From contig NZ_BNBV01000033.1 of the NCBI RefSeq assembly GCF_014656135.1, positions 1-61,463 of the forward strand: a DNA stretch of 61,463 nucleotides. Direction: 5' to 3'. Below the pieces are notes generated by a model. It was not told the DNA's origin. It worked only from the letters and a program-made list of their open reading frames with translations, and made no database searches. This stretch comes from Streptomyces thermodiastaticus. Its GTDB lineage: Bacteria > Actinomycetota > Actinomycetes > Streptomycetales > Streptomycetaceae. Below are positions 31,942 to 40,576 of this stretch, one piece after another. The translations under genes and the position numbers were made by a program. Each line of letters starts with the position of its first letter. The stretch's first letter is position 1.

Positions 31942-33024
31942 ATGCGTCACGCCTCCCTCCGCCGCACCTGTGCGGCCCTGGCCGCCGCCACGTCGCTCGC
32001 CGTGGCCCTCACCGCCTGCGGCGGCACCACCAAGAAGGACGTCCAGAACGAGGGCGGTGCCGCAGCCACCGCCGGCAAGGCCGACCCGGACGCCGCCCTG
32101 AAGAAGGGCCTGACCGTCGGCTTTCTGCCCAAGCAGGTCAACAACCCCTACTTCACCACCGCCGACAACGGCGGCAAGAAGGCCCTGCGGGAACTGGGGG
32201 AGACGTACAAGGAGGTCGGCCCCTCCAGCGCCACCGACACCTCCGGCCAGGTCTCCTACGTCAACACCCTCACCCAGCAGCAGGCCGACGCCATGGCCGT
32301 CTCCGCCCAGGACCCCGGCGCGCTGTGCACCGCGCTGAAGCAGGCCATGAAGAACGGCATCAAGGTCGTCACCTACGACTCCGACACCAAGCCCGACTGC
32401 CGCAACGTCTTCGTCTCCCAGGCCTCCGCCGAGGACCTCGGCCGCACCGAGGTGCAGCTGCTCGCCGAGCAGATCGGCTACAAGGGCAAGATCGCGATCC
32501 TGTCCGCCGCGCAGACCGCCACCAACCAGAACACCTGGATCGGCTACATGAAGGAGGAGCTGAAGGACCCCAAGTACAAGAACATCGAGCTGGTCAAGAT
32601 CGCCTACGGCAACGACGACGCCCAGACGTCCTTCCAGCAGACCCAGGGCCTGCTCCAGCAGTACCCGGACCTGAAGGGGATCATCTCCCCGACCACCGTG
32701 GGCATCAAGGCCGCCGCCCAGTACCTGTCCGGCTCCCGGTACAAGGGCAAGGTCAAGCTCACCGGTCTGGGCACCCCCGACGACATGCGCCGCTACGTCA
32801 AGGACGGCACCGTCGAGTCCTTCGAGCTGTGGGACCCGGCCAAGCTGGGCGAACTGGCCGCGCGCACCGCCGTCGCCCTGGCTTCCGGCCAGATCACCGG
32901 CAAGGAGGGCGAGACCTTCACGGCCGGCCCCATGGGCACGTACACCATCGGCAAGGACGGCGTGATCGACCTCGGCAAGCCGACGGTCTTCGACGCCGAG
33001 AACATCGACCAGTTCCACTTCTGA
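31942..33024 (+). CDS. rhaS: Rhamnose ABC transporter substrate-binding lipoprotein
   Basis: A 360-residue periplasmic-binding-type protein. A lipoprotein signal ends in the lipobox LTAC with Cys26, so it is tethered outside the membrane. The mature part is a sugar-binding (LacI/RbsB-like) fold: LTVGFLPKQVNNPYFTTADN begins the first lobe, and KVVTYDSDTK and IISPTTVGIKAAAQYL are further elements. The C-terminal lobe includes KLTGLGTPDDMRRYVKDG. The NPYF strand and overall order are like the RhaS family. It should deliver L-rhamnose to the permeases. Confidence 0.92.
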   Translation: MRHASLRRTCAALAAATSLAVALTACGGTTKKDVQNEGGAAATAGKADPDAALKKGLTVGFLPKQVNNPYFTTADNGGKKALRELGETYKEVGPSSATDTSGQVSYVNTLTQQQADAMAVSAQDPGALCTALKQAMKNGIKVVTYDSDTKPDCRNVFVSQASAEDLGRTEVQLLAEQIGYKGKIAILSAAQTATNQNTWIGYMKEELKDPKYKNIELVKIAYGNDDAQTSFQQTQGLLQQYPDLKGIISPTTVGIKAAAQYLSGSRYKGKVKLTGLGTPDDMRRYVKDGTVESFELWDPAKLGELAARTAVALASGQITGKEGETFTAGPMGTYTIGKDGVIDLGKPTVFDAENIDQFHF

Positions 33025-33060
33025 GCGTCCGTTGGCCCGTGGTCCCGGACGCGGTGCTCC

Positions 33061-33114
33061 GTCCGTCCGGGGCCCGTCGAACCCCCGGTCCGTCCGGGGC
33101 CCGTCGAACCCCCG
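33061..33114. repeat. 27-bp perfect direct tandem repeat (two copies)
   Basis: A unit beginning GTCCGTCCGGGG and ending AACCCCCG occupies 33061-33087 and 33088-33114, between the binding-protein gene and rhaM. Both copies are identical. It may affect the mRNA between genes, or be neutral slippage. Confidence 0.85.
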
Positions 33115-33140
33115 TCACCTCCACCCGAAAGCGGCCTTTC

Positions 33141-33461
33141 ATGCAACGCGTCTGTTTCCTCCTCAAGGTCCGCGAGGACAGGGTCGCCGAGTACCGCGAG
33201 CGTCATGCCGCCGTGTGGCCCGAGATGCGCGAGGCGCTGACGGCCACCGGCTGGCACAACTACTCGCTCTTCCTGCGCGACGACGGCCTGCTCGTCGGCT
33301 ACCTGGAGACCGAGGACTTCGAGGCCGCGAAGGCGGGGATGGAGGCCACCGAGGTCAACGCCCGCTGGCAGGCCGAGATGGCGCCGCTGTTCGAGTCGCT
33401 GGACGGCAGCCGGCCCGACGAGGCCATGAAGCCGCTCACCGAGGTCTTCCACCTCGCCTGA
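33141..33461 (+). CDS. rhaM: L-rhamnose mutarotase
   Basis: A 106-residue protein of the RhaM (YiiL) family, which interconverts the alpha and beta anomers of L-rhamnose. The start MQRVCFLLKVREDRVAEY, the HAAVWPEM motif with its catalytic-type His, HNYSLFLRDDGLLVGYLE, and the C-terminal MKPLTEVFHL are all standard for the family, and the length is exactly that expected. It is the last gene of the transporter operon. Its presence is the strongest evidence that the transporter imports rhamnose. Confidence 0.95.
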   Translation: MQRVCFLLKVREDRVAEYRERHAAVWPEMREALTATGWHNYSLFLRDDGLLVGYLETEDFEAAKAGMEATEVNARWQAEMAPLFESLDGSRPDEAMKPLTEVFHLA

Positions 33462-33547
33462 CCTCATGATCCGTACCGGTGCGGACGGGCGGTAATGTGA
33501 AGTGCCGCCCGCCGCTTCGGCCCTGTCTGTCTGGAGGTCTCCGCTCG

Positions 33548-34576
33548 ATGACCCAGTCGGTGGGTATCAAGGACGTCGCCCGCGCCGCCGGTGTCTCCGT
33601 GGGCACGGTCTCCAACGTCATCAACCGTCCTGAGACCGTCGCCACCGCGACCCGCGCCCGCGTGCTGTCCGCGATCGAGCGGCTGGGCTACGTCCGCAGC
33701 GAGTCCGCGCGCCAGCTGCGCGCCGGCCGCAGCCGGATCATGGGACTGCTCGTGCTCGACATGGGCAACCCCTTCTTCGTGGACGTCGCCCGGGGCGCCG
33801 AGCGGGCCGCCCGTGAGGCCGGGCTCGGCGTGATGGTCTGCAACAGTGCCCAGAGCCCCGGGGAGGAGGCCGAGTACCTCTCGCTCTTCGCCGAACAGCG
33901 GGTGCGCGGCGTGCTGCTCACCCCCACCGACGCCACCGGCCGCAACCTCGCCGCCTTCCGCCGCCACAACATCCCGTTCGTGCTGGTCGACCGGGTCGCC
34001 GAGGGCGCCACCGAGTGCTCGGTGTCCGTGGACGACGTGGCCGGCGGCGCCCTGGCGGTACGGCACCTGGTGGACGCCGGGCACCGGTCCATCGCGTACG
34101 TCAGCGGCCCGCCCGGCCTCAACCAGGTCCGCGACCGGCGCACCGGCGCGCTCGACGCCCTGCGCGAGGCGGGCCTCGGCCCGGACGCGCTGCGCGAACT
34201 GCCCACCGAACGCCTGGACGTGGCCGCCGGCCGGGACGCCGGCGCCCGCATCCTCGGCCTCGCCGACCGGCCCACGGCGGTGTTCTGCGCCAACGATCTG
34301 CTCGCGCTGGGTGTGCTGCAGGCCATGTACGCGGCCGGCGTCGACGTCCCCGGCGACCTGGCCATCGTCGGGTACGACGACATCGAGTTCGCCGCCGCCG
34401 CGGCCGTGCCGCTCACCTCCGTCCGCCAGCCCGCCGCCACCATGGGCGCCATGGCGGCCCGGCTGCTGCTGGAGGAGACCGAGGCGCACCAGGGCACGTC
34501 CGGGCAGCACGAGCACCGCCGCGTGGTGCTCCAGCCGGAACTGGTGGTGCGCAGCTCCACCCTGCCGGGCCGCTGA
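33548..34576 (+). CDS. rhaR: LacI-family regulator of rhamnose utilization
   Basis: A 342-residue LacI/GalR repressor. The HTH GIKDVARAAGVSVGTVSNVI is followed by the hinge RSESARQLRAGRS. The periplasmic-binding-like domain begins MGLLVLDMGNPFFVDVARGA and includes GHRSIAYVSGPPG and TAVFCANDLLALGVLQAM. GGAGG lies 11 bp before ATG 33548. It immediately follows rhaM on the same strand. It probably binds the TGAAACGNTTCA-type sites in the divergent promoter, with rhamnose or a phosphorylated intermediate as inducer. The gene name here follows function, since the E. coli RhaR is an AraC protein. Confidence 0.9.
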   Translation: MTQSVGIKDVARAAGVSVGTVSNVINRPETVATATRARVLSAIERLGYVRSESARQLRAGRSRIMGLLVLDMGNPFFVDVARGAERAAREAGLGVMVCNSAQSPGEEAEYLSLFAEQRVRGVLLTPTDATGRNLAAFRRHNIPFVLVDRVAEGATECSVSVDDVAGGALAVRHLVDAGHRSIAYVSGPPGLNQVRDRRTGALDALREAGLGPDALRELPTERLDVAAGRDAGARILGLADRPTAVFCANDLLALGVLQAMYAAGVDVPGDLAIVGYDDIEFAAAAAVPLTSVRQPAATMGAMAARLLLEETEAHQGTSGQHEHRRVVLQPELVVRSSTLPGR

Positions 34577-34679
34577 CCCGAGGGCGCGCGGCAAGAAAGA
34601 CGGTCCCCGGAGTCCGACGCCGCAGAAATGTGTGCTGAACTGGGTCGCGGCCGTAGACCCTGCGCCCCGGGGAGATCCC

Positions 34680-35981
34680 TTGACTGTCACCTACCGCCAG
34701 CCCGGCGTCGTTCTCACCGACCACACCTTCACCGTGCCGCTCGACCACGACGACCCGGCGGGGGAGACCATCGAGCTGTTCGCCCGTGAGGTCGTCGCGA
34801 GCGACAAGGCGGACCACGACCTGCCGTGGCTGCTGTATCTGCAGGGCGGGCCCGGATTCGGGGCGAACCGTTTCATCGGCAAACAGGCCTGGCTCGGCCG
34901 GGCCCTGCAGGAGTACCGGGTGCTGCTGCTGGACCAGCGCGGCACCGGCCGCTCCACCCCCGCCAACCGCCAGACCCTCCCGCTGCGCGGAGGGCCGGCC
35001 GAACAGGCCGACTACCTGACGCACTTCCGCGCCGACTCCATCGTCCGCGACTGCGAGGCGATCCGCCCCCGCCTGACCGGCGGCGCCCCCTGGACGGTCC
35101 TCGGCCAGAGCTTCGGCGGCTTCTGCGCGGTGCACTACCTCTCCGCCCGCCCCGAGGGCCTCGCCGCCGCGCTGATCACCGGCGGGCTGCCCTCCCTCGA
35201 CGCCCACGCCGACGACGTCTACCGCGCCGCCTACCCGCGCATCGAACGCAAGGTCGCCGCCCACTACGCCCGCTATCCGCAGGACGTCGAGCGCGTCCGC
35301 TGCATCGCCGACCACCTGCTCACCCACGACGTCGTGCTGCCCAACGGCTACCGCCTGACCGTCGAGGCCTTCCAGTCCCTCGGGATCATGCTGGGCACCG
35401 GCGACGGCAGCCACCGCCTGCACTTCCTGCTGGAGCACGCCTTCGTGCGCACCCCGGCGGGCCCCGCCCTGTCCGACGCCTTCCAGGAACAGGTCCTGAG
35501 CCAGCTGTCGTACGCCGCTCACCCCCTGTACGCCCTGGTCCACGAGGCCATCTACGGCCAGGACGCCCGGCCCACCGCCTGGTCGGCCGAGCGGGTGCGC
35601 GCGGAGTTCCCCCAGTTCGACGCCGCCAAGGCGCTGGCGGGCGACGAACCGGTGCTGTTCACCGGTGAGTCCGTGCACCCGTGGATGTTCGACTGCGACC
35701 CGGCGCTGCGCCCGCTGCGCGAGACCGCCGAGCTGCTCGCCGCCCGCACCGACTGGCGGCCCCTGTACGACCGGGGCCGGCTCGCCGCCAACGAGGTTCC
35801 GGCCGCCGCGGCCGTCTACCACGACGACATGTACGTCGACACCGCCCACGCGCTTCGGACCGCCCGCGCGATCCGCGGCCTGCGCACCTGGGTCACCGAC
35901 GAGTTCGAGCACGACGGCGTCCGGGCCGGCGGTTCCCGCGTCCTGGACCGGCTGCTCGCCCTGGTCCGCGACGAGGTCTGA
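34680..35981 (+). CDS. Alpha/beta hydrolase, proline iminopeptidase-like (S33)
   Basis: A 433-residue peptidase of the S33 proline iminopeptidase family. The oxyanion segment is LLYLQGGPGFG. The nucleophile elbow is VLGQSFGGFC, and LLLDQRGTGRST is typical of the family. A His near the C-terminus (YVDTAHALRTAR) may complete the triad. It probably acts in the cytosol, releasing N-terminal proline from peptides. The start is TTG, positioned 4 bp after GGGGAGA; no ATG or GTG fits the N-terminus. It is not clearly linked to the rhamnose genes, lying 103 bp after the regulator. Confidence 0.88.
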   Translation: MTVTYRQPGVVLTDHTFTVPLDHDDPAGETIELFAREVVASDKADHDLPWLLYLQGGPGFGANRFIGKQAWLGRALQEYRVLLLDQRGTGRSTPANRQTLPLRGGPAEQADYLTHFRADSIVRDCEAIRPRLTGGAPWTVLGQSFGGFCAVHYLSARPEGLAAALITGGLPSLDAHADDVYRAAYPRIERKVAAHYARYPQDVERVRCIADHLLTHDVVLPNGYRLTVEAFQSLGIMLGTGDGSHRLHFLLEHAFVRTPAGPALSDAFQEQVLSQLSYAAHPLYALVHEAIYGQDARPTAWSAERVRAEFPQFDAAKALAGDEPVLFTGESVHPWMFDCDPALRPLRETAELLAARTDWRPLYDRGRLAANEVPAAAAVYHDDMYVDTAHALRTARAIRGLRTWVTDEFEHDGVRAGGSRVLDRLLALVRDEV

Positions 35982-36220
35982 CCCGTCCGGCCGCCTTCCC
36001 GACCGGTGGCCGGCGGCCGGGGCACGGCCCGGCGCGCCGCGGCGCGTGCCCGGTGAACCGTGTGCGGGGCCGTGCCCCGGGCCGCGCGCGGGGCGGTGCT
36101 CCGTGCACCCGTGCTCTGCCGGCGGGCCGGCCCCGAGCGGCGGTGCGGCGGGCCGGGGTCCGGCCCGCCCGCCCGCATCCGTACGCCCCCGGTGTGCCAC
36201 CGAACGACGGCCCCCGCCGG

Positions 36221-36249
36221 TTGGCGCCTGCCCCGATCTCCGGTAGCTT
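36221..36249 (+). promoter_or_regulatory. Vegetative-type promoter of the DUF2470 gene
   Basis: TTGGCG (36221-36226) and TAGCTT (36244-36249) are separated by 17 bp, close to the HrdB consensus. The iron box begins within the last two bases of the -10, so a DtxR-type repressor would occlude RNA polymerase. Confidence 0.7.
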
Positions 36250-36266
36250 AGGCAAGCCTAACCTTA
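36248..36266. promoter_or_regulatory. Iron box (DmdR1/IdeR/DtxR-type operator)
   Basis: TTAGGCAAGCCTAACCTTA is a close relative of the 19-bp actinobacterial iron box TTAGGTTAGGCTAACCTAA. It is 14 bp upstream of the DUF2470 start and overlaps the promoter, implying repression when iron is sufficient. Confidence 0.85.
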
Positions 36267-36280
36267 GAGGAGGTTCCGGG

Positions 36281-37006
36281 ATGGATGACAGCCAGTCGTG
36301 GGCCGCGATGCCGTCCGTGGCACAGCAGGCGCGATCGGTGCTCGCCACCGCCTTCTCCTGTGCCGTGACCGCCGCCGGCGGCCGGGAGGACGTCGTCGGT
36401 GCGCACACCGTGGCCGAGGACGGACGGGTGTTCCTGCGGGTGCCCGAGGACGGCCGGCTGAACGCCACCGTGACCTGCGCGCCACGGGGCGAGCTGCCCG
36501 CCGTGCTGGAGTTCGCCGACGTGGCACCCGTCCCCGTGCGCCGGCGCATCCGCGCCCGGCTGTGGCTCGCCGGACGGTTCGCGCCGGGAGAGGACCACCT
36601 CGTCTTCCGGCCGCAGCGCGTGGTGCTGCGGCGGCCCTCGGGCGCGGTCGTGGTCGACCCCGACGAGTTCGCCGCCGCCGCGCCCGACCCGCTGGCCGGT
36701 GCGGAGGCCCGGCTGCTCACCCACCTCGCCGACTGCCACCAGGACGCGGTGGACCGCCTCACCCGGCTCGTCCGCGCCGACAGCCTGCACGGCGCGGTCC
36801 GCGTGCGTCCCCTCGCGGTGGACCGGCACGGCCTGACCCTGCGCATCGAGCGGCCCCGCACCGACGGCGAGGTACGGCTCCCCTTCCACGCGCCCGCCGA
36901 CGACGTCTCCGAACTCGCCGAACGCATGCACGTGCTGCTGTCCCAGGCGAGTGCCGAGACCTGCCCGCGCGCCCTGCAGCGGCAGCAGCCGGACGGCGAG
37001 GGGTGA
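36281..37006 (+). CDS. DUF2470 protein, iron-regulated
   Basis: A 241-residue protein. The N-terminal half (AARSVLATAFSCAV-like opening and VFLRVPEDGRLN) is split-barrel-like, as in pyridoxamine oxidase-fold proteins. The C-terminal ~80 residues, from AEARLLTHLADCHQDAVDRL to DVSELAERMHVLL, are DUF2470, the domain fused to haem-degrading HugZ-type proteins. GAGGAGG precedes the ATG. The overlapping promoter and iron box indicate expression in iron limitation, so a role in haem or siderophore iron handling is likely. No transporter or siderophore gene is adjacent. Confidence 0.85.
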   Translation: MDDSQSWAAMPSVAQQARSVLATAFSCAVTAAGGREDVVGAHTVAEDGRVFLRVPEDGRLNATVTCAPRGELPAVLEFADVAPVPVRRRIRARLWLAGRFAPGEDHLVFRPQRVVLRRPSGAVVVDPDEFAAAAPDPLAGAEARLLTHLADCHQDAVDRLTRLVRADSLHGAVRVRPLAVDRHGLTLRIERPRTDGEVRLPFHAPADDVSELAERMHVLLSQASAETCPRALQRQQPDGEG

Positions 37007-37082
37007 CGGCGGCGCCGCTCCGCCGCGGCGCGCACCGGTCCCGGTGCCGCCGGGTGCGGGGCGGCCCACCGCACGGCGTGTC

Positions 37083-38306
37083 TCACCTAGGGCCGCGCGC
37101 CGGCACCCCCAGCCGCTCGCCGATCCGGGCCAGGCGCGGCATCCGCTCGCGGCGCTCCCGGGTGAGCCGGTCCAGCTCCTCCAGCAGCCGGTTGGTCCGG
37201 TGCTCGATGTCCATCTCGTCCAGGATGCGGTTCACCTCGGTCAGCACCGCCCCCAGCAGGTGCCAGTGGCCGGTGTCCTGCTGCACCTCCCGCAGCAGCA
37301 GCTGGGCCAGCTTGTCCCGGGTGGCCGAGGCCTGCCGCAGCTCGGCGGCCAGCCGCTCCTCGGCCGACTCGGCGCTCAGCCGCACATCGGTGGTCACCAG
37401 CACCGCGTAGCTGACCACGGCGTCGGAGATCTCCGACAGCAACTGCTGGACCAGCGGCGCGGTCTGCGGGGAGAACAGCGGCTGCGGCGCGCGCTGCTTG
37501 GCCAGGTCGGCGAAGGTGCGCGACAGCACCCGCAGCACGACCGTGCAGATCTCCAGGGTGTCCAGCCCGGTGCGCAGCACCACCCGCGTCAGCAGCCCCT
37601 CGCGCACCCTTGGGTTGAGCCGCAGGCTGTCCTCGGCCTGTCGCAGAGCCGCGTCCACGTCGGCGATGGCGTGGTCCAGCCGGCGAGCCTCGTGCAGCCG
37701 GGCCGCCGCCCGCGCCACCGAGACGCCGTCGGCGGCCTCCTCGCCCATGTGCAGCATCAGCCGGCGCATCCGGCGCGCCAGCCCCTCGATCGACTCACCG
37801 GCCTCCTCGGTCCACACCGGGGGAGCCAGCAGCAGATTGCAGCCCATGCCGACCACCGCGCCGATCACCGTCTCCACGATGCGCGCCCAGGCCGTGCTGC
37901 CGACGCTGGTGACCCCCAGCACCAGCATGGCGCTGATCGCCACCTCTGCCACGAACTCGTCCACCCGCACCAGATGCCCGACGCCGAGCCCGGCCAGGAT
38001 CACCAGGGCCAGGCTCCACCACGTCAGACCCACCAGCTGCGAGAAGGCGATCGCCACGAGCACGCCCGCCAGCACCGAGTTCACCCGGCGGATGCTCGTC
38101 TTGAGCGTGGCGAAGAGAGTGACCTGGACGACCAGCAGAGCCGTCAGCGGCGCGGTCAGCGGTGCCGGTTCCGGGCTGAGCCGCTTGGCGATCACATACG
38201 CCACCGTCGCCGCGACCGTCGACCGCAGCGCCTGGACGACGACGGGATCGCGGTGCCGGCGCAGCAGTCGTACCAACGACGCCGGCCACTGCCGTAGATC
38301 TCGCAT
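37083..38306 (-). CDS. Aromatic acid exporter (FUSC/ArAE-type) family membrane protein
   Basis: A 407-residue membrane protein. The N-terminal ~170 residues hold five or six hydrophobic segments, including ALRSTVAATVAYVIAK, LTAPLTALLVVQVTLF and AISAMLVLGVTSVG, arranged as in aromatic acid exporter domains. The rest is a long soluble helical region rich in Glu, Arg and Leu, with probable coiled-coil. It is convergent with the DUF2470 gene and shares no operon. Substrate is unknown; export of small aromatic acids is known only for distant relatives. Confidence 0.82.
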   Translation of the reverse strand: MRDLRQWPASLVRLLRRHRDPVVVQALRSTVAATVAYVIAKRLSPEPAPLTAPLTALLVVQVTLFATLKTSIRRVNSVLAGVLVAIAFSQLVGLTWWSLALVILAGLGVGHLVRVDEFVAEVAISAMLVLGVTSVGSTAWARIVETVIGAVVGMGCNLLLAPPVWTEEAGESIEGLARRMRRLMLHMGEEAADGVSVARAAARLHEARRLDHAIADVDAALRQAEDSLRLNPRVREGLLTRVVLRTGLDTLEICTVVLRVLSRTFADLAKQRAPQPLFSPQTAPLVQQLLSEISDAVVSYAVLVTTDVRLSAESAEERLAAELRQASATRDKLAQLLLREVQQDTGHWHLLGAVLTEVNRILDEMDIEHRTNRLLEELDRLTRERRERMPRLARIGERLGVPARGPR

Positions 38307-38421
38307 TGGTGCGATCTTCCCCGTTCGGTGAAGGGCCGAACGTCTGTCGTCCTTCAGGCCGGACCGTGGACCGTGCCGCCGCGACGAGGCCGGCCGGGGC
38401 GGGGCGGCCGGCGGGCCGCCG

Positions 38422-38916
38422 TCACGCGTACAGCTTGTCGAGGAACGCCGCCAGGTTGCCCCGCGTCCGGTCGATCTGCTCCTGAAGGGTCAGGCTCTCC
38501 TGCAGGCGGCCGCCCCCCGCGGGCAGCTTCCTGCCGCGGACGTACAGCGAACAGGCCAGGTCGGCGCACAGGTACGCGCCGACGGAATGCCCCTCGCGTC
38601 CGGCCGCGCCCGCCTTGCGGGCGGTCATCAGCGCGACGCCGTCGCCGCGGTGGGTGGTCAGGCACAGCGAGCACATGCTGCTGTGCAGCACACCGCGCTG
38701 CGAGGACGGCAGCCGCAGGGCCACGCTCACCAGCCGGCCGTCCCGTTCGGTGACCACATAGCCGCGGTCCGGGGCGCCCGGGTCCCGCCAGCCGAGGAAG
38801 TCCAGGTCGTCCCAGGGGCGCTCGGCCAGGTCCCGGGGGACGAACAGCCGCTTGGCCTCGCCCTTGGAGCAGTTGACGAACGAGCTGCGGATCTCTGCCT
38901 CGGCGAGTGGCCTCAT
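38422..38916 (-). CDS. FBP-domain (FusB-like) zinc-finger protein
   Basis: A 164-residue protein of the FBP family. MRPLAEAEIRSSFVNCSKGEAKRL-type N-terminus is followed by DLDFLGWRDPGAPDRGYVV. The treble-clef zinc finger is seen in CSLCLTTHRGDG and CADLACSLYVRGRK, providing four cysteines. Staphylococcal FusB/FusC of this fold bind elongation factor G and relieve fusidic acid. Actinobacterial members are generally uncharacterised. ATG 38916 has GGAG 8 bp upstream, so the longer frame to 39012 is rejected. A palindrome lies about 40 bp upstream. Confidence 0.85.
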   Translation of the reverse strand: MRPLAEAEIRSSFVNCSKGEAKRLFVPRDLAERPWDDLDFLGWRDPGAPDRGYVVTERDGRLVSVALRLPSSQRGVLHSSMCSLCLTTHRGDGVALMTARKAGAAGREGHSVGAYLCADLACSLYVRGRKLPAGGGRLQESLTLQEQIDRTRGNLAAFLDKLYA

Positions 38917-39265
38917 GGGTGGCTCCAGAGTCGTGGCCCGCGCACACGGCACGGTTCCTAAAGCTTTTAGGTTCGTTCCTAGGATAGACAGGGAAGGGGG
39001 CGGGTTCTCCACCGGATTTCCGCGGCCGGTGCATCTGGTGCGCCGGGCCGCGGTGCGCCGCTGATCAGGCGGCGCGGGGTGCCCGGGGACAGCGGGGTGT
39101 GCCCGGGGCTCTGTCGCCCAGGGGACGGGCCAGAAGGGGGAGGAGGAGAGGAGGGGAGAAAGAGACTTAATTTACTACGTTGAATAAGAGGAAGAGAAAG
39201 TCGCGTCGCGGTGTCTCGTGGCGGTATGTTGCAGCTCGGGCCGAGTTCGGGACAAAGGGAGCCAC
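38917..39265. other. 349-bp divergent intergenic region with palindrome and polypurine tract
   Basis: No gene is seen. Palindrome CCTAAA-gct-TTTAGG at 38957-38971 lies upstream of the FBP gene and is followed by a related word, TTCCTAGG. An uninterrupted 34-nt purine run covers 39132-39165 on the plus strand. An A/T-rich segment follows (TTAATTTACTACGTTGAATAA, 39167-39187), the most A/T-rich spot near here, and is probably the promoter or operator of the ROK gene. Confidence 0.55.
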
Positions 39266-40573
39266 ATGGCGGGGCGGAACGGGCGCACGGTGCGCGATCT
39301 CAGGCGGGGCAACCGGACGGCCGTGCTGCAACGGCTGTACTTCGACGGACCCCTCAGCCGCTTCGAGCTCGGCCCGGCGACCGGCCTCAGCTCCGGCTCG
39401 GTCAGCAATGTCGTGGCGGAACTGATCGCCGACGGGCTGGTGGAGGAGGCCGGCAGCGTCGGCTCGGACGGCGGCCGGCCGCGCACCCTGCTGCGGGTCG
39501 CCCGGGAGAGCGGGCACATGATCGGCGTGGACGTCGGCGAGACACGGGTCCGCGTCGAACTGTTCGACCTCACGCTGACCGAGCTGGCCCGCGCCGACCG
39601 CCCGCTGGCGCCTCAGCGGCCGGCGGCCACCGCCCAGCGCTATGACGTCGACGTGATCACCGGGCACATCCGGGACGGCATCGCCGAGGTGCTGGCCGCT
39701 GCCGGGCTGCCGCCCGAGCGGCTGCTCGGCGTCGGCATCGGCGTCCCCGGCATCGTCGAGCGCACCGAGGACCGGGGCGCGGTCGTGCACGGGCAGACCA
39801 TCGGCTGGGACGCGGTGCCCCTGGAGAGCCTGCTGCGCGAGGCGTCCCCGCTGCCCGGCACCGTGCCGTACTTCATCGACAACGGCGCCCGGACGCTGGG
39901 CCAGGCCGAGATGTGGTTCGGCGCCGGGCGCGGGGCGGGCAACGCGGTCGTGGTGCTCTTCGGCTCCGGTGTCGGTGCCTGCGTGGTGACCCCGGAGGTG
40001 GACCGCGGCCGGGCCGTGGAGTGGGGACACCTGACGGTACGGGTGCGCGGCCGCCGCTGCCGGTGCGGAGCGCTCGGCTGCCTGGAGGCCTATGCGGGAG
40101 CGGAGTCGCTGCTGGCCCGCTGGCGGGAGGCGGGCGGGCGGCCGCCGGCGGACGCCGACGAGGAGACCGCGCTGTCCGCCCTGCTGGCCGCCGCCTACCC
40201 GCCGGACGGCACCCCCGCCGACCCGGTGGCGCTCGCGGTGCTGGAGGAGACCGCCGAGTACCTGGGGGCCGGGCTGTCCGACCTGATCAATCTCTTCCAG
40301 CCGGAGCGGATCCTCATCGGCGGCTGGGCCGGTCTGCAGCTCGGCGCCCGCTTCCTGCCCGCGGTCCGCCGTCACGCCGCCGCGTACGCGCTGCGCCACC
40401 CCGTGCGGAAGGTGACCGTGGACCTCGGCCGGCTCGGCCCGGACGCCGTCACGGTGGGCGCCGCGATCCTGCCGCTGGCCGACTTCTTCGCGCGCGGCGG
40501 CCGCCGCCTGGAACCGGAGCCTCCCGCGCGACGCCCGGCCTGGCAAGAGGCGCTGGCCGAACGCCGCGCGTAG
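39266..40573 (+). CDS. ROK-family transcriptional regulator / sugar kinase-like protein
   Basis: A 435-residue NagC-type ROK protein. Residues ~10-70 are a winged HTH (GPLSRFELGPATGLSSGSVS, then VVAELIADGLVEE). The actin-like ROK part begins MIGVDVGETRVRVELF and contains GVGIGVPGIVE, the GH catalytic pair in EWGHLTV, and the zinc motif CRCGALGCLEAY. These proteins repress sugar genes until bound by a sugar or phosphosugar. No sugar operon is adjacent. Its last codons abut a truncated methyltransferase gene on the other strand. Confidence 0.92.
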   Translation: MAGRNGRTVRDLRRGNRTAVLQRLYFDGPLSRFELGPATGLSSGSVSNVVAELIADGLVEEAGSVGSDGGRPRTLLRVARESGHMIGVDVGETRVRVELFDLTLTELARADRPLAPQRPAATAQRYDVDVITGHIRDGIAEVLAAAGLPPERLLGVGIGVPGIVERTEDRGAVVHGQTIGWDAVPLESLLREASPLPGTVPYFIDNGARTLGQAEMWFGAGRGAGNAVVVLFGSGVGACVVTPEVDRGRAVEWGHLTVRVRGRRCRCGALGCLEAYAGAESLLARWREAGGRPPADADEETALSALLAAAYPPDGTPADPVALAVLEETAEYLGAGLSDLINLFQPERILIGGWAGLQLGARFLPAVRRHAAAYALRHPVRKVTVDLGRLGPDAVTVGAAILPLADFFARGGRRLEPEPPARRPAWQEALAERRA

Positions 40574-40576
40574 CCG

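Noticed and set aside
33061..33114. CRISPR-like repeat
   Set aside because: Two abutting 27-bp copies without spacers and no cas genes; simple tandem duplication.
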